Shown one piece after another: positions 44,369-54,538 of a DNA stretch of 64,000 nucleotides. Made by a program: the position numbers and the translations under genes. Source of the DNA: Tillandsia leiboldiana (taxonomy: Eukaryota > Streptophyta > Magnoliopsida > Poales > Bromeliaceae). The DNA lies in contig JAQNDB010000163.1 of the NCBI GenBank assembly GCA_029204045.2, positions 1-64,000 of the forward strand, given 5' to 3'. Numbering within the stretch: position 1 is the first letter of the stretch; each line of letters opens with the position of its first letter. Below the pieces are notes generated by a model. It did not search any database and had not been told where the DNA came from. It saw only the letters and a program-made list of their open reading frames with translations.

Positions 44369-45052
44369 ATGGTAATCACTTGGGCTGTCTTTCTTCTGGC
44401 TGCCATGGTTCATACAAGAGATACTGTCAAGCCTAAGAGGGTTAAAAAGACGAAGAAAACTAAGGCTGATTCCGAGACGGAATCGAGTGATTGGGATGAT
44501 CTATTAGTAGAGGCAACTATACCTACTACTTCAAAAGGTAAAGCCCCTGCTGAAACTTCTAAAACAAAGGCTCCGGATACTGCTGATGAAGAAGTTTCGG
44601 AAGAAATTGGAAGACAAGCACAGAAAAATGTTGATAAGGAAGACAGATTGTATTTCAAGAACAAAAAGCTCAAGAAGTCTACGTCAACGTCCAAACATTA
44701 TACTAGACGGGAAAATGTCAAGGGAAGTGGAATTCAAATCACTGAATCCCACTCTAGAGCACACTCAGTACCTAGAGAATCCCCATGGGATGAAGGCCAG
44801 CATGCATCATCTGCTTCTCCACCTCGTCCATCGACTTCAAGGAGAAACACTCCAGAAGGTACCGTATTGGCCTCCGTTCATCAGGAACAAAGAAGACTAT
44901 CTGCTGACCAAGAGAGATTGGCGACAGATCTCCAGCAAATTGCCGCTAAACAACAACAAATGAGAAAGAAATGTTCCAAAATATCACGAATGCTGAAAGG
45001 AATTTTGAACAAGCTGGATCATACCAGCTCAGACAGTTCGGATTTAGCTTGA
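44369..45052 (+). CDS. ORF3, short form (copia B)
   Basis: The predicted protein is 227 residues, starting at the first ATG after the predicted acceptor. A hydrophobic N-terminus (TWAVFLLAAM) is followed by MVHTRD and a Lys-rich stretch. An acidic SDWDDL segment comes next, with TSKGKAP-like repeats resembling copia A. The C-terminal half instead matches copia C: a YTRR motif, a Ser/Pro linker with ESPW, and a Gln-rich coiled coil ending in MLKGILNKL and TSSDSSD. The 235-residue globular domain of copia A is absent. The frame is fully open although gag-pol of the same element has four stops. Function unknown. Confidence 0.7.
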   Translation: MVITWAVFLLAAMVHTRDTVKPKRVKKTKKTKADSETESSDWDDLLVEATIPTTSKGKAPAETSKTKAPDTADEEVSEEIGRQAQKNVDKEDRLYFKNKKLKKSTSTSKHYTRRENVKGSGIQITESHSRAHSVPRESPWDEGQHASSASPPRPSTSRRNTPEGTVLASVHQEQRRLSADQERLATDLQQIAAKQQQMRKKCSKISRMLKGILNKLDHTSSDSSDLA

Positions 45053-45747
45053 TCTCATGGCTAAACTTTTCTTTTGCAGGTTTTTAAGTTTTTTTTTAGT
45101 TCTCAAACTTTTGGTTCTTGGACTTTTAACTCTTCCTTCTTTTGTAATTTTGGCTAACTTTAGTGACAAAAAGGGGGAGAGAAGTATAAACAATGATACA
45201 ATGTCACTTTACAATGCTTGAGGTTGTGAGAAACTTGAAACTTTGAAGGTGAGTATAACCTCAACTTGAAGGTAAGTATAACTTCAACTTTGGTTTTTAT
45301 TGTTTCGATGCATGCCTCGACTAACTATTTGACTAACTATTTGGGCATGTAATATTACTAACAAGTTGATGTTGACTAACTACTTTGTGACATTTGGTTT
45401 TTATTGTTTAGAAGATATGTTGAATTTTAATTGTGATCCAATTACATATCTGAATGAATAAATGTCATGGTAAGTATAAATGAGTATAAACTTCATCTAT
45501 GTGTGTGGTTTTTGAATGACATCAAATTCTTGAGGTATCTAACGATTTCTTTTGTCAAGAATGATTTCTTTTGCAGAGAGTACAGATGTCTAAGTCTAGA
45601 GTCTGTTCTAGGAGTTTATCTCATGTATTTATTTTTATTTGGATCTCAAATGTAAATTTTTGTTGTATGGTGATAGCAACAAAAATATCTTTTTGAATTT
45701 TCTTGAGTGGATTTGTGTTTTGTCACGAAACCGCCAAAGGGGGAGAT
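45053..45747 (+). other. Region with internal and terminal polypurine tracts (copia B)
   Basis: The internal purine run AAAAAGGGGGAGAGA lies at 45168-45182. The true tract AAAGGGGGAGAT at 45736-45747 abuts the LTR. Otherwise it is AT-rich non-coding sequence shared with copia A. Confidence 0.75.
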
Positions 45748-46594
45748 TGTTACGGAATTTGAGTTGGTGTATTTCGTGAAATTGGTTAAGTTTTGAAGAT
45801 TGAAGATGAAGAAAGTTGGATCATATACCTCAATCTCAAGAAAGAAGAATTCAAAAGGATCAGGTACGTTTAATTAAATAATTTTGATGATCCGAATACT
45901 TCTTATAGTGTAGAAACACTTGGATGAAGTTTTTATTGCATAAAAATCAAAAACTGGACATTCCATATGTTCAGAGTCCGGACCCCGAACATAGGTTAGT
46001 TCGTGCATAATTCCAGTCCGGACCCTGGGAATTTCAGTCCGGACCCCGAACGTGGAATTTGCAAGAAATGCATGAACAGTCCGGACCGTGGATTTCAGTC
46101 TGGACCCCGAATGTCGTCTTTTCTAGAAATTGTCTGTTTCGCTGAGACAGTCCGGACCGCCAACTCTAGTCCGGACTATCGTCCTGTAAAATTCCAGAAA
46201 TGGTTAGTTTTTTATTCTTATCTTTTTCCACAAGTTTCTAACCTATAAATAGACCCTATATTTCATCTCTTAGGGCAATCCAAAAATATTCCATTAGAAT
46301 CCGTACAAAATTAAAAGACGATCAAAAATTACGTTTCTAAGAGGAAAAGATCCACATATAGAGAAGAAAGGAAATACTAGATTTAATTCTATGTTTCTTC
46401 ATCTATATTGATTAATTTGATTCTAGGTTTTCTCACTCAGATTTTGAGTAGAATCAAATTAATGAATACTTAGATGGTATTTCCGATCTATTTCTAATCT
46501 AAGTATTCGGCGGATCATCACCACCCAAAAAACAACGATTTACCCCAAAATCGGCGCGTGGACTCGCGTGGCCTTGTGGATTCAAGGTGCTACC
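45748..46594 (+). repeat. 3' LTR of copia B, cut at the hairpin array
   Basis: It starts TGTTACGGAA and is collinear with the 5' LTR up to the second GTGGATTC hairpin. There element D begins (46595). It has seven U3 palindromes against eight in the 5' LTR. TATA box at 46244-46251. Confidence 0.95.
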
Positions 46595-46699
46595 TGTCAC
46601 GCCCCCGGGGGTTTTTGAGTCAAGCAAAGCGGAAAATTGCGTGTATATTTTTTTTTCTTAATATAATAACATAAACCTCATCCCCGGTGCGTGCCAGAC

Positions 46700-46759
46700 C
46701 GCCACATACACAAATTCTCTCTGTCCACGGACAGAGTCTCCTTTGTATATGCACGGCGT
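46700..46759 (-). other. Conserved LTR 3'-end stem-loop (family D)
   Basis: TCTGTCC-AC-GGACAGA forms a perfect inner stem, with CATACACAAA/TTTGTATATG outside and CCGCC/GGCG ends. The second LTR has it at 53776-53837. It is followed in the sense direction by GGCGGTCTGGCA. Confidence 0.7.
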
Positions 46760-47929
46760 CTCATTTACAACATCATTCATCATCCATCAACCATACAGTA
46801 GACATACATCACCAATCAGAGTACATTGATCTAACTACTGTTTTAAAAGACCGGTGTCCACTCGACACCTTATTTTTTTTTTTCAAGCAAGCTATTAAAG
46901 CGGCGTCATCGTTTGGAAAGGATAAAACCAGCGGTTGCGAAACCCGTGCCCACATGGCACTTCGTTTTGAGAAAGCATTTTCGAAATCATTTGGTTTTTC
47001 ATGAAAACGTGCCGCATATGAAACATCACTAAAAGTATCTAAACGTAAAAGTACATCTCATCCACAGCGCTAACTAATACATGTCCACAACTAATATAAA
47101 CCACAAGCAAATTAACTAATAAAAGCATAAAGGAAAATGAGATATATCCAAGAGTTCTGACTACGGTCCTTGCGACGCAGTCTCACCGCCATCCCGGCTA
47201 ACGCACCTAGTATCACCTGTCACGGAGTGGGTAAAGTCAGTGACAAACAAAGTAGATGTTTAAATAACAACAAGGAAAGAAGAGCAAACCGATTACACCG
47301 GGACCTTTCGCTAAAACCCTGCAACATACTTTACTCACTTTATTTACTTTAGTGACACCGTCCCGACAGGGTAGTCAACGATCTCTCCCGCGGGACTTTT
47401 GATGCTTTTAACCTCTTCACGGGGCTAGTGCGATACCTGTAGCAGCCGTGAGGAGGTCCCCACACTTCGTGGGGCACACGGGTCGTATAGACCACTTCTC
47501 CGGAAAAGTACACCTATGCGGGGGCCAAGCCGCCAGTGTACGTGCAGCATCCGAAACCAGATTTGCCGAGATCGGCGTGTATTTAGCACCGCGACCGTAG
47601 CCGCAACAATTATTATATAAGAAAAAATACGATCATGCGAAAGGTTAGATAGTCCATCTACTTTGTTAGGCATATTAAGAACAATTTTACGATGATAGAT
47701 GCACTTACTGCACTTGTTGCACTTATAGCAACAATACCCACCTTGTTGCAGGAAGATCGGAGCACTCGGATCTTTCACACACTCCCGCTGCGCACCCGGA
47801 CCTAAGAAAAGTCCGCAAGGATAAACTATGGTCAAAAACACATACTAACATCTCAAAACGGAAAACCCCAAATTACTTATTTTGATAGAAAAGTCCAACA
47901 CCGTCCGATTCGCCGGAAACCGGAACCCC

Positions 47930-48345
47930 GCGCCGCCGTCGCCGCCCGTCGGAGCCCCGCGCGGCTCGGAACCACGCGGCGCGGCTCCACGGCGGCGCCC
48001 GCGTGGGTTTCGTCCCACGCGGTGCGGCGCGGTGCCTCGCGCGGCGGCCGCGCGGCGCCCGCGCGGGTGCAGCCCCGCGCGGCGCCCGCCCGGGTGCAGC
48101 CCCGCGTGGTGCCCCGCGTGGGTACGGGCCCGCGCGGCGCCCGCGCGGTACCCGCGCGGCGCCCGCGCGGGGGCTGCCCGCGCGGCGCCCGTGCGGTGCC
48201 CGCGCGGCGCCCGCGCGGGGGATGCCCGCGCGGCGCCCGTGCGGGTGCCCCGCGCGGGTGCCTCCCGCGCGGCAGCCGCGCGGCGCCCCGCGCGGTTCCC
48301 GCGCGGTTGGGCGCCCGCGCGGTGGCGACCGGCCATCCACGTAAT
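47930..48345 (-). repeat. GC-rich degenerate repeat (GCGCGGCGCCC type) in the D LTR
   Basis: Over 400 bp of GCGCGG-rich imperfect repeats, more than 80% G+C by eye. It gives long frames on both strands that should not be called genes. Confidence 0.8.
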
Positions 48346-49150
48346 CTTCCGCGTGATGCCCTAGCGGCATCGCGCGTCTCCGTCGCCCGTTCCGCGCCCT
48401 AGCACGACGGCGGTGACGGCGACGGTAACGGAGACAACGGAGAAGCCTGAAACTCAACAAAAAGGACGACGGAATAATCCCGAAACATTCCAAAAATTAT
48501 TTTACTCACCGAAGATCGACGGAAAGGTCGCCCGGTCGCATTCTCGCCTTCGGTTCGGTGTTCGGGAGGATCGGGCTCTTTCTCTTTTTCCTTTTCCTTC
48601 CTTCCGGCTAGGGTTCCATCTTTTTCCTTTCTTTCCCTTTCTTTCTCTCCTCACCGGTTAGGGTTTTATTTTTTTTTCCTTTCTTTCCCTCCGATAATCG
48701 GGATCACTTATATAGTCCCGATTATTTAATTATATATATTTAATTAATTTCCTCTTTAATTCGTACGTAAGAAAATTCTATTTCCTGTCACCGGATAATT
48801 AATTAATTAATTAATTATCCCCTACGAGATAACCCACCTTATCTCCAACGGGTGCAAGATATTTTGCACGGATTCCGATGCATGACTAATCACCGCATCA
48901 CTAAGAATTCCGTTCCGGGAGATCCCGATATCGGATTTCAGTTCCGATCACACCGTCGGTCATCATTTTCCGCGCTCTATCGCAGAAAAATACCAGCACC
49001 ACACACCGGCCAACTTTTAACAATTAAATAATTTTATTCCACTTAAGGGCTTAAATAGTTTGGATGTGAGTCAAAAATACCCCCAAGGGCCGAATCACTA
49101 CACCACTCACACTTTATAAAAAGTTTCGTCCCGAAACTTAAGTACAAACC

Positions 49151-52117
49151 TCACTTAAACAATTCGGGAAAGTATTCCCTCATTTTCGATTCCAGTTCCC
49201 ATGTCGCCTCGCGCTCTTCGTGATTGCTCCACAGGACCTTTACGTAGGAGATAGTTCGATTGCGCAACTTCTTGTCCTCTCTTGCCAAAATCCGCACCGG
49301 CGTCTCCTCGACGCTCAAATCCTCTCGCAACTCGATGGTGGAGGCATCCAAGGCATGAGAGGGGTCAGCGAGGTACTTCCGGAGCATTGAGACATGGAAC
49401 ACGTTGTGGACTCGTTCGAGGTTCGGCGGTAAGGCTAATCAGTACGCCACCGGTCCTACGCGTTCTAGGATCTTGAACGGTCCCACGTACCTTGGGCTTA
49501 ACTTTCCCTTTATGCCGAAACGTCGGTTCCCCTTGGAGGGCGAAACTCGGAGTAACACATGCTCACCCACCATGAACTCTAAGTCTCGGCGTCTGTCGTC
49601 CGCGTAGCTTTTCTGTCTGCTCTGGGCGGTCAGTAGCCTTTGCCTAATCAATCGCACCTTTGCTTCGGTCTCCTCCACCAAATCTGGGCCCAGAAACTTA
49701 TGCTCGCCCAAGTCATCCCAGCATATTGGAGACCGACAGTGGTGCCCGTACAGGGCCTCGTATGGTGCCATCTGAATTCTGGCCTGTTAACTGTTATTGT
49801 AGGCAAATTCCACTAGGGGCAAACACCGTGCCCACCCTTCGCCCAAGTCCAAAACGCATGCTCGAAGCATGTCCTCCACAATCTGTATCACCCGCTCTGA
49901 CTGTCCATCGGTCTGCGGGTGAAAAGCCGTACTGAAGTGCAACTTGGTCCCCATTGCTCGTTGCAGGCTTTGCCAAAAGTTTGACACAAATCGCGTGTCC
50001 CTATCCGACGTGATAGATGTCAGTACCCCATGCAACCTTACTATCTCGTCGATGTACGTTTGTGCCAGTCGTTCCCGCGTCCACGTCGTGTGTATGGGCA
50101 GAAAGTGGGCCGATTTCGTCAAACGGTCCACAACCACCCATATCGCATCGTGTCCCTGTGGCGCCCTCGGGAATCCGGTCACAAAATCCATGGTAATCAT
50201 GTCCCACTTCCACTCGGGCACCGGTAAAGGTTGCAATTTTCCCGCCGGGCGCTGATGCTCGGCCTTCACCTGTTGGCACACCAGGCAGTGTGCCACAAAT
50301 CGAGTCACGTCTCCCTTCATTTTGGGCCACCAGAAGGTCTGTTTGACGTCCCTGTACATCTTCGTTCCCCCGGGGTGCGCTGCATATGGGGCAGTATGCG
50401 CCTCCCTCAGGATTTCCTCTTTGAGTTCCGGTAGATCCGGCACGCAGATTCGTCCCGGAAATCGTATCGTGCCGTCGGAGTTTACTGTGAAATCACCTTC
50501 CTGGTCGGTGGTTATCCTTCTTCGCACCAGCTGGAGTTGGTCGTCAGTCGATTGCCCTTCGAGGATCCTGTCCAGCAGAGTAGGTCTGACCACCAGTGTC
50601 AGAAGTTGTGCGACTGTACCTGCCTGTACTACTTCTAGTCTCAATTGCGAGAATTCCGCAATCAGACTGTCTTGCTGGGTGATGGTACTTACACCTGCCT
50701 CCTCGGCCTGCCCCTTGCGACTCAGGGCGTCGGCCACCACGTTTGCCTTTCCCGGGTGATAGTGGATCGTTAAATCGTAATCCTTCAGTAGCTCGAGCCA
50801 CCGTCTTTGTCGCAGATTTAACTCCTTTTGGGTAAAAAGGTACTTGAGACTCTTATGGTCTGAGTACACATTGCAGTGTGCCCCATACAGGTAGTGTCTC
50901 CAAAGCTTGAGGACGAACACCACCGCTGCGAGTTCCAAATCGTGCACGGGGTAATTCCGCTCGTACTCCTTGAGCTGCCTCGACGCATAGGCTATAACCT
51001 TTTCCCGTTGCATGAGTACTCCACCCAGTCCGTTTCGCGACGCATCGCAAAATACTTCATAATCCTCCCCCGGTTCTGGTAGGGCGAGAATCGGGGCTCG
51101 CGTCAATCTATCCTTGAGCTCCTCCAAGCTCCTTTGGCATTTGTCCGTCCAGATGAACTTTTCCCCCTTTCTAGTCAAACGGTTTAAGGGGGTGGCTATC
51201 TTGAAGAAACCCTCCACAAAGCGCCGGTAATACCCGGCCAATCCCAAGAAGCTTCGAACCTCTGTCACTGTTGTCGGTTGGGGCCAGTCCGTCACCGAAT
51301 CTATCTTCTTCGGATCCACTGCGACTCCAGCCGCCGAGATTACGTGCCCCAAGAAACCGACCTCACGGAGCCAAAACTCACACTTTTTGAGTTTGGCGTA
51401 GAGTTTCTGTTCCCATAGGGTCTGGAGGACTGTGCGCAGATGTTCTTCATGTTCATCGTCTGTACGAGAGTAGATGAGGATATCGTCGATGAAGACCACC
51501 ACGAATAAATCCAGGAAGGGTTTGAATACCCTATTCATCATATCCATGAACACTGCCGGGGCATTTGTGAGCCCGAATGGCATTACCGTAAATTCGTAAT
51601 GGTCATAGCGAGTCCGGAAAGCCGTTTTGGGGATGTCCTCCCCCTTAACCCGGAGCTGGTGATAGCCCGACTGCAGGTCAATCTTTGAAAACACCGTCGC
51701 TCCCTGTAATTTGTCAAAGAGGTCGTCGATCCTTGGCAGGGGGTACTTGTTCTTAACGGTGACCTTATTTATCTCCCGGTAGTCGATGCACAACCGGAAA
51801 CTTCCGTCCTTCTTCCTCACGAACAGGACGGGCGCGCCCCAAGGTGACGCGCTAGGTCTGATAAAACCCTTATCCAAAAGGTCCTCCAATTGTGCCTTGA
51901 GTTCTTTCAACTCCGCGAAGGCCATCCTGTACGGTGCCTTGGTGATGGGTTTGGTGCCGGGAAGCAACTCAATAGGGAAGTCGACCTCTCGTTCCGGCGG
52001 CATTCCGGGGAGCTCCGCCGGAAATACATCCGGAAATTCCCTTACCACGGGACCGCTGAACCTCATCTGGGGAGCGGCCCTAAACTTCTTAACGGCCCAT
52101 TGGGTTCTCGACTGCAA
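49151..52117 (-). pseudogene. Element D pol: RT, RNase H, integrase, chromodomain
   Basis: One minus-strand frame of about 990 codons has only two nonsense codons: TAA at 49787-49789 in the integrase, and TGA at 49439-49441. RT has LCIDYREINKVTVKN near 51780 and catalytic FIDD near 51490. RNase H has FCDAS near 51055 and HPGKANVVADALSRK near 50740. Integrase has an H2C2 zinc domain (HPGGTKMY, CLVCQQ near 50280-50350), D in MDFVTGF, D in SDRDTRF and E in GQSERV. The C-terminal HVSMLRKY and VLWSNHEEREATWELE motifs are chromodomain-like, guiding insertion into heterochromatin in this clade. The frame begins at RT with no protease DTG/DPGATHSF-type motif upstream. Confidence 0.92.
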
Positions 52118-52315
52118 GGCATAGGGTGGAGCCTATTTATTTCTTGCATGGCCCTTAGCGGGCCTCGAGTACACAAGGTTCGCCTATGCTTCGAAGCCCG
52201 CCCGCGTACATCGGTCGGGGAAGGCTTCGCCTAGTACCTACGGACCTTTCCCCCCCCCCGGTCCGCACTGGGCGTTTTCGGGGTCGGGGAAGGGGACGGC
52301 AGGAGGAGAAGAGGG

Positions 52316-52357
<42 letters not shown>

Positions 52358-52430
52358 TAACTGGGGTAGCAGGCTAAGGTGTAACCAGTGCTCCTAATCT
52401 AGGAGGAAAAACAGAAGTTACCTGCCGTTA
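52118..52430 (-). other. Filler between gag and pol of element D, with a (GA)n microsatellite
   Basis: A protease would be expected here, but no DTG, DSG or LGMDWL motif appears in any frame. The stretch holds a (GA)n run at 52319-52354 and a run of C. It looks like unrelated sequence at a deletion junction. Confidence 0.55.
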
Positions 52431-53408
52431 CTAGGTCTGGGACGTCGCGTCCTCCACTGTAGTATCCCGGGGAGTCCGTCCACAGCCCTTGGGCCAGCGT
52501 CGTACGGCGTGCTGTGGAAGGGACTTGACGTCTGAGGAGTCTGCGGGTTGCTGGTCGCCAGGCAAATCCTTTGGCTGAACGGGAGCCGCAGCACTCTCTG
52601 GTCCTCTCTGCTGTGGTGGCGCGGCGGCGGCGGCAGGGGTGGGCCTCTGAGGGCAGAAGGCACGAGAGTGGTCCGGCAAGCCGCATTGATTGCAGTATTG
52701 GTACCTCCAAGTACATTCCGCCACCGGGTGAGCACCCTCGCAGATTACGCACCGTCCCTGAGGTGGTTTCGCGCTCCTTGCTGGTGTCGGTTCATCCTTC
52801 CGTGCTTTCTCCGGACGTCCTCCTCCTCGGTCCTCTTGGTCGGGTTCCCCTTACGGGACGGATGTAGCAGTCCTCTCCGTTTCCTCCGGTCGCGGTGCCG
52901 GAGGCCTGGTGGTGCCCGGTTTCTGTGGGCACTCGTAGCGTGCGTGGCCTGGCCTGCCGCATCGGTAGCAGTGGCCGTGTCTCCATGGACAATCCGTCAC
53001 CTGATGCGCCCCACTGCATATGGGACACGGCTTCCTCAGCGGTTTGGGTTCTCCTCTCGTCGTCTTTCCAAAGTTTCCCTCTGTCCTCGGGCGCTTGAGG
53101 GCCGGGCCCTGCTGGAAGGGGCCCTCCATCGGACCGGGATAGGAACATCTCTGCCGAGCACGTGCCTCGGCCAGTTCTTGCTCCGCCCGCCGGGCCAACA
53201 TAACCGCTTCGTTAAAAGTGGGGAACCCTGCCGGTGGCATTCCCCGATAGGCGTCGTCCCTGGCGTCTCGCTGGGTGCGGTCGACACCCTCGAAATCTTG
53301 AGTCAGTAGGCATAGGCGCTCAGTGAGGGTTAGCATTTGCCCTGCTATGTCGCATAGCTGGTTGCGGAGTAAGCGGTTGGCTGCGGCTGCGGGATCCATC
53401 CTGTCCAT
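52431..53408 (-). pseudogene. Element D gag with duplicated zinc-knuckle pair, capsid core missing
   Basis: The start chosen is the ATG at 53408 (MDRMDPAAA). A short helical N-terminus leads into FPTFNEAVMLARRAEQEL, which normally ends the capsid domain. The usual 200-residue capsid core with its WW motif is absent. Zinc-knuckle pair 1 (53027-52929) reads CPICSGAHQVTDC then CYRCGRPGHARYEC. An in-frame TAA lies at 52851-52853. Zinc-knuckle pair 2 (52751-52653) reads CVICEGAHPVAEC then CNQCGLPDHSRAFC, in the same frame. Each pair spans exactly 33 residues and they agree at about half the positions. The second knuckle of each pair is CX2CX4HX4C; the first is CX2CX3HX4C. Knuckles bind element RNA during packaging. 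Confidence 0.82.
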
Positions 53409-53652
53409 TGAGAAATGGTTAGCGCTCGGTGGCCGAATCCTGGCCGTTGTCTGCTGTAAACAAAGAAACCACGTCAACCCTAAGGTTACCACCCTAGCAC
53501 CCTACCTTACGATTTCACCTATATTACATTCCCTTTTTCCCCGTACTCTCACATACTACCGCACCTACACCTTGGTTATCTCATGTCCAATTTGCTTGTG
53601 GCACCTTACGCTGTGGATGTGGATCACGTCTACTATGGTTATGATTGTTTTT

Positions 53653-53663
53653 CTCTGATACCA
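53653..53663 (-). promoter_or_regulatory. Primer binding site of element D
   Basis: Minus-strand TGGTATCAGAG, 7 bp from the 5' LTR end, matches initiator tRNA-Met. Confidence 0.92.
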
Positions 53664-53670
53664 TTTTATC

Positions 53671-54538
53671 TGTCACGCCCCCGGGGGTTTTTGTGTCAAG
53701 CAAAGCGAAAAATTGGGTGTATATTTTTTTTTTCTTAATATAATAACATAAACCTCATCCCCGGTGCGTGCCAGACCGCCACATACACAAATTCTCTCTG
53801 TCCACGGACATAGTCTCCTTTGTATATGCACGGCGTCTCATTTACAACATCATCCATCATCCATCAACCATACAGTAGACATACATCACCAATCAGAGTA
53901 CATTGATTTAACTACTGTTTTAAAAGACCGGTGTCCACTCGACACCTTATTTTTTTTTTTCAAGCAAGCTATTAAAGCGGCGTCACCGTTTGGAAAGGAT
54001 AAAACCAGCGGTTGCGAAACCCGTGCCCACATGGCACTTCGTTTTGAGAAAGCATTTTCGAAATCATTTGATTTTTCATGAAAACGTGCCGCATATGAAA
54101 CATCACTAAAAGTATCTAAACGTAAAAGTACATCTCATCCACAGCGCTAACTAATACATGTCCACAATTAATATAAACCACAAGCAAATTAACTAATAAA
54201 AGCATAAAGGAAAATGAGATATATCCAAGAGTTCTGACTACGGTCCTCGCGACGCAGTCTCACCGCCATCCCGGCTAACGCACCTAGTATCACCTGTCAC
54301 GGAGTGGGTAAAGTCAGTGACAAACAAAGTAGATGTTTAAATAACAACAAGGAAAGAAGAGCAAACCGATTACACCGGGACCTTTCGCTAAAACCCTGCA
54401 ACTTACTTTACTCACTTTATTTACTTTAGTGACACCGTCCCGACAGGGTAGTCAACGATCTCTCCCGCGGGACTTTTGATGCTTTTAACCTCTTCACGGG
54501 GCTAGTGTGATACCTGTAGCAGTCGTGAGGAGGTCCCA
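53671..54538 (-). repeat. 5' LTR of element D, 3' part only
   Basis: It is nearly identical to 46595-47456 and cut at 54538 where a family C LTR begins. The sequence just before the break is GTCCCA. Confidence 0.92.

Larger units (their letters stand above)
36350..46594 (+). mobile_element. Copia B: nearly complete SIRE/Maximus-type Ty1/copia retrotransposon
   Basis: It has a 5' LTR (36350-37651), PBS, gag-pol frame (37685-42794), conserved non-coding region, ORF3 and a 3' LTR broken at 46594 by element D. About a dozen differences are visible between the 5' LTR and the 845 bp of 3' LTR, mostly C/T or G/A. The gag-pol frame has four in-frame stops and one frameshift, so it is inactive but young. 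The left flank is TCTTC; the matching right flank is outside the window. Confidence 0.95.
46595..49102 (-). repeat. 3' LTR of element D
   Basis: Read on the minus strand it starts TGTAGTGATTCGG (49102) and ends GGGGGCGTGACA (46595), 2508 bp. It holds a GC-rich GCGCGG array at about 47930-48345, AT-rich tracts near 48720-48830, and the conserved 3'-end stem-loop at 46700-46759. Frames in the GC array are artefacts. Confidence 0.92.
46595..54538 (-). mobile_element. Element D: chromovirus (Tekay/Del-like) on the minus strand, lacking capsid core and protease
   Basis: LTR 53671-54538 (5', cut) and LTR 46595-49102 (3') flank a PBS, a short gag, a pol frame and a polypurine region, all on the minus strand. 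The pol order RT-RNase H-integrase-chromodomain is Ty3/gypsy chromovirus. The LTR halves are very similar, so insertion is recent. It disrupts the 3' LTR of copia B and is itself disrupted by a family C LTR at 54539. Gag lacks the usual capsid core and no protease is seen, so D could only have moved with helper proteins. Confidence 0.92.

Noticed and set aside
47845..48493. Frames up to 206 codons over the GCGCGG array
   Set aside because: Low-complexity Arg/Ala/Gly products on both strands inside an LTR.
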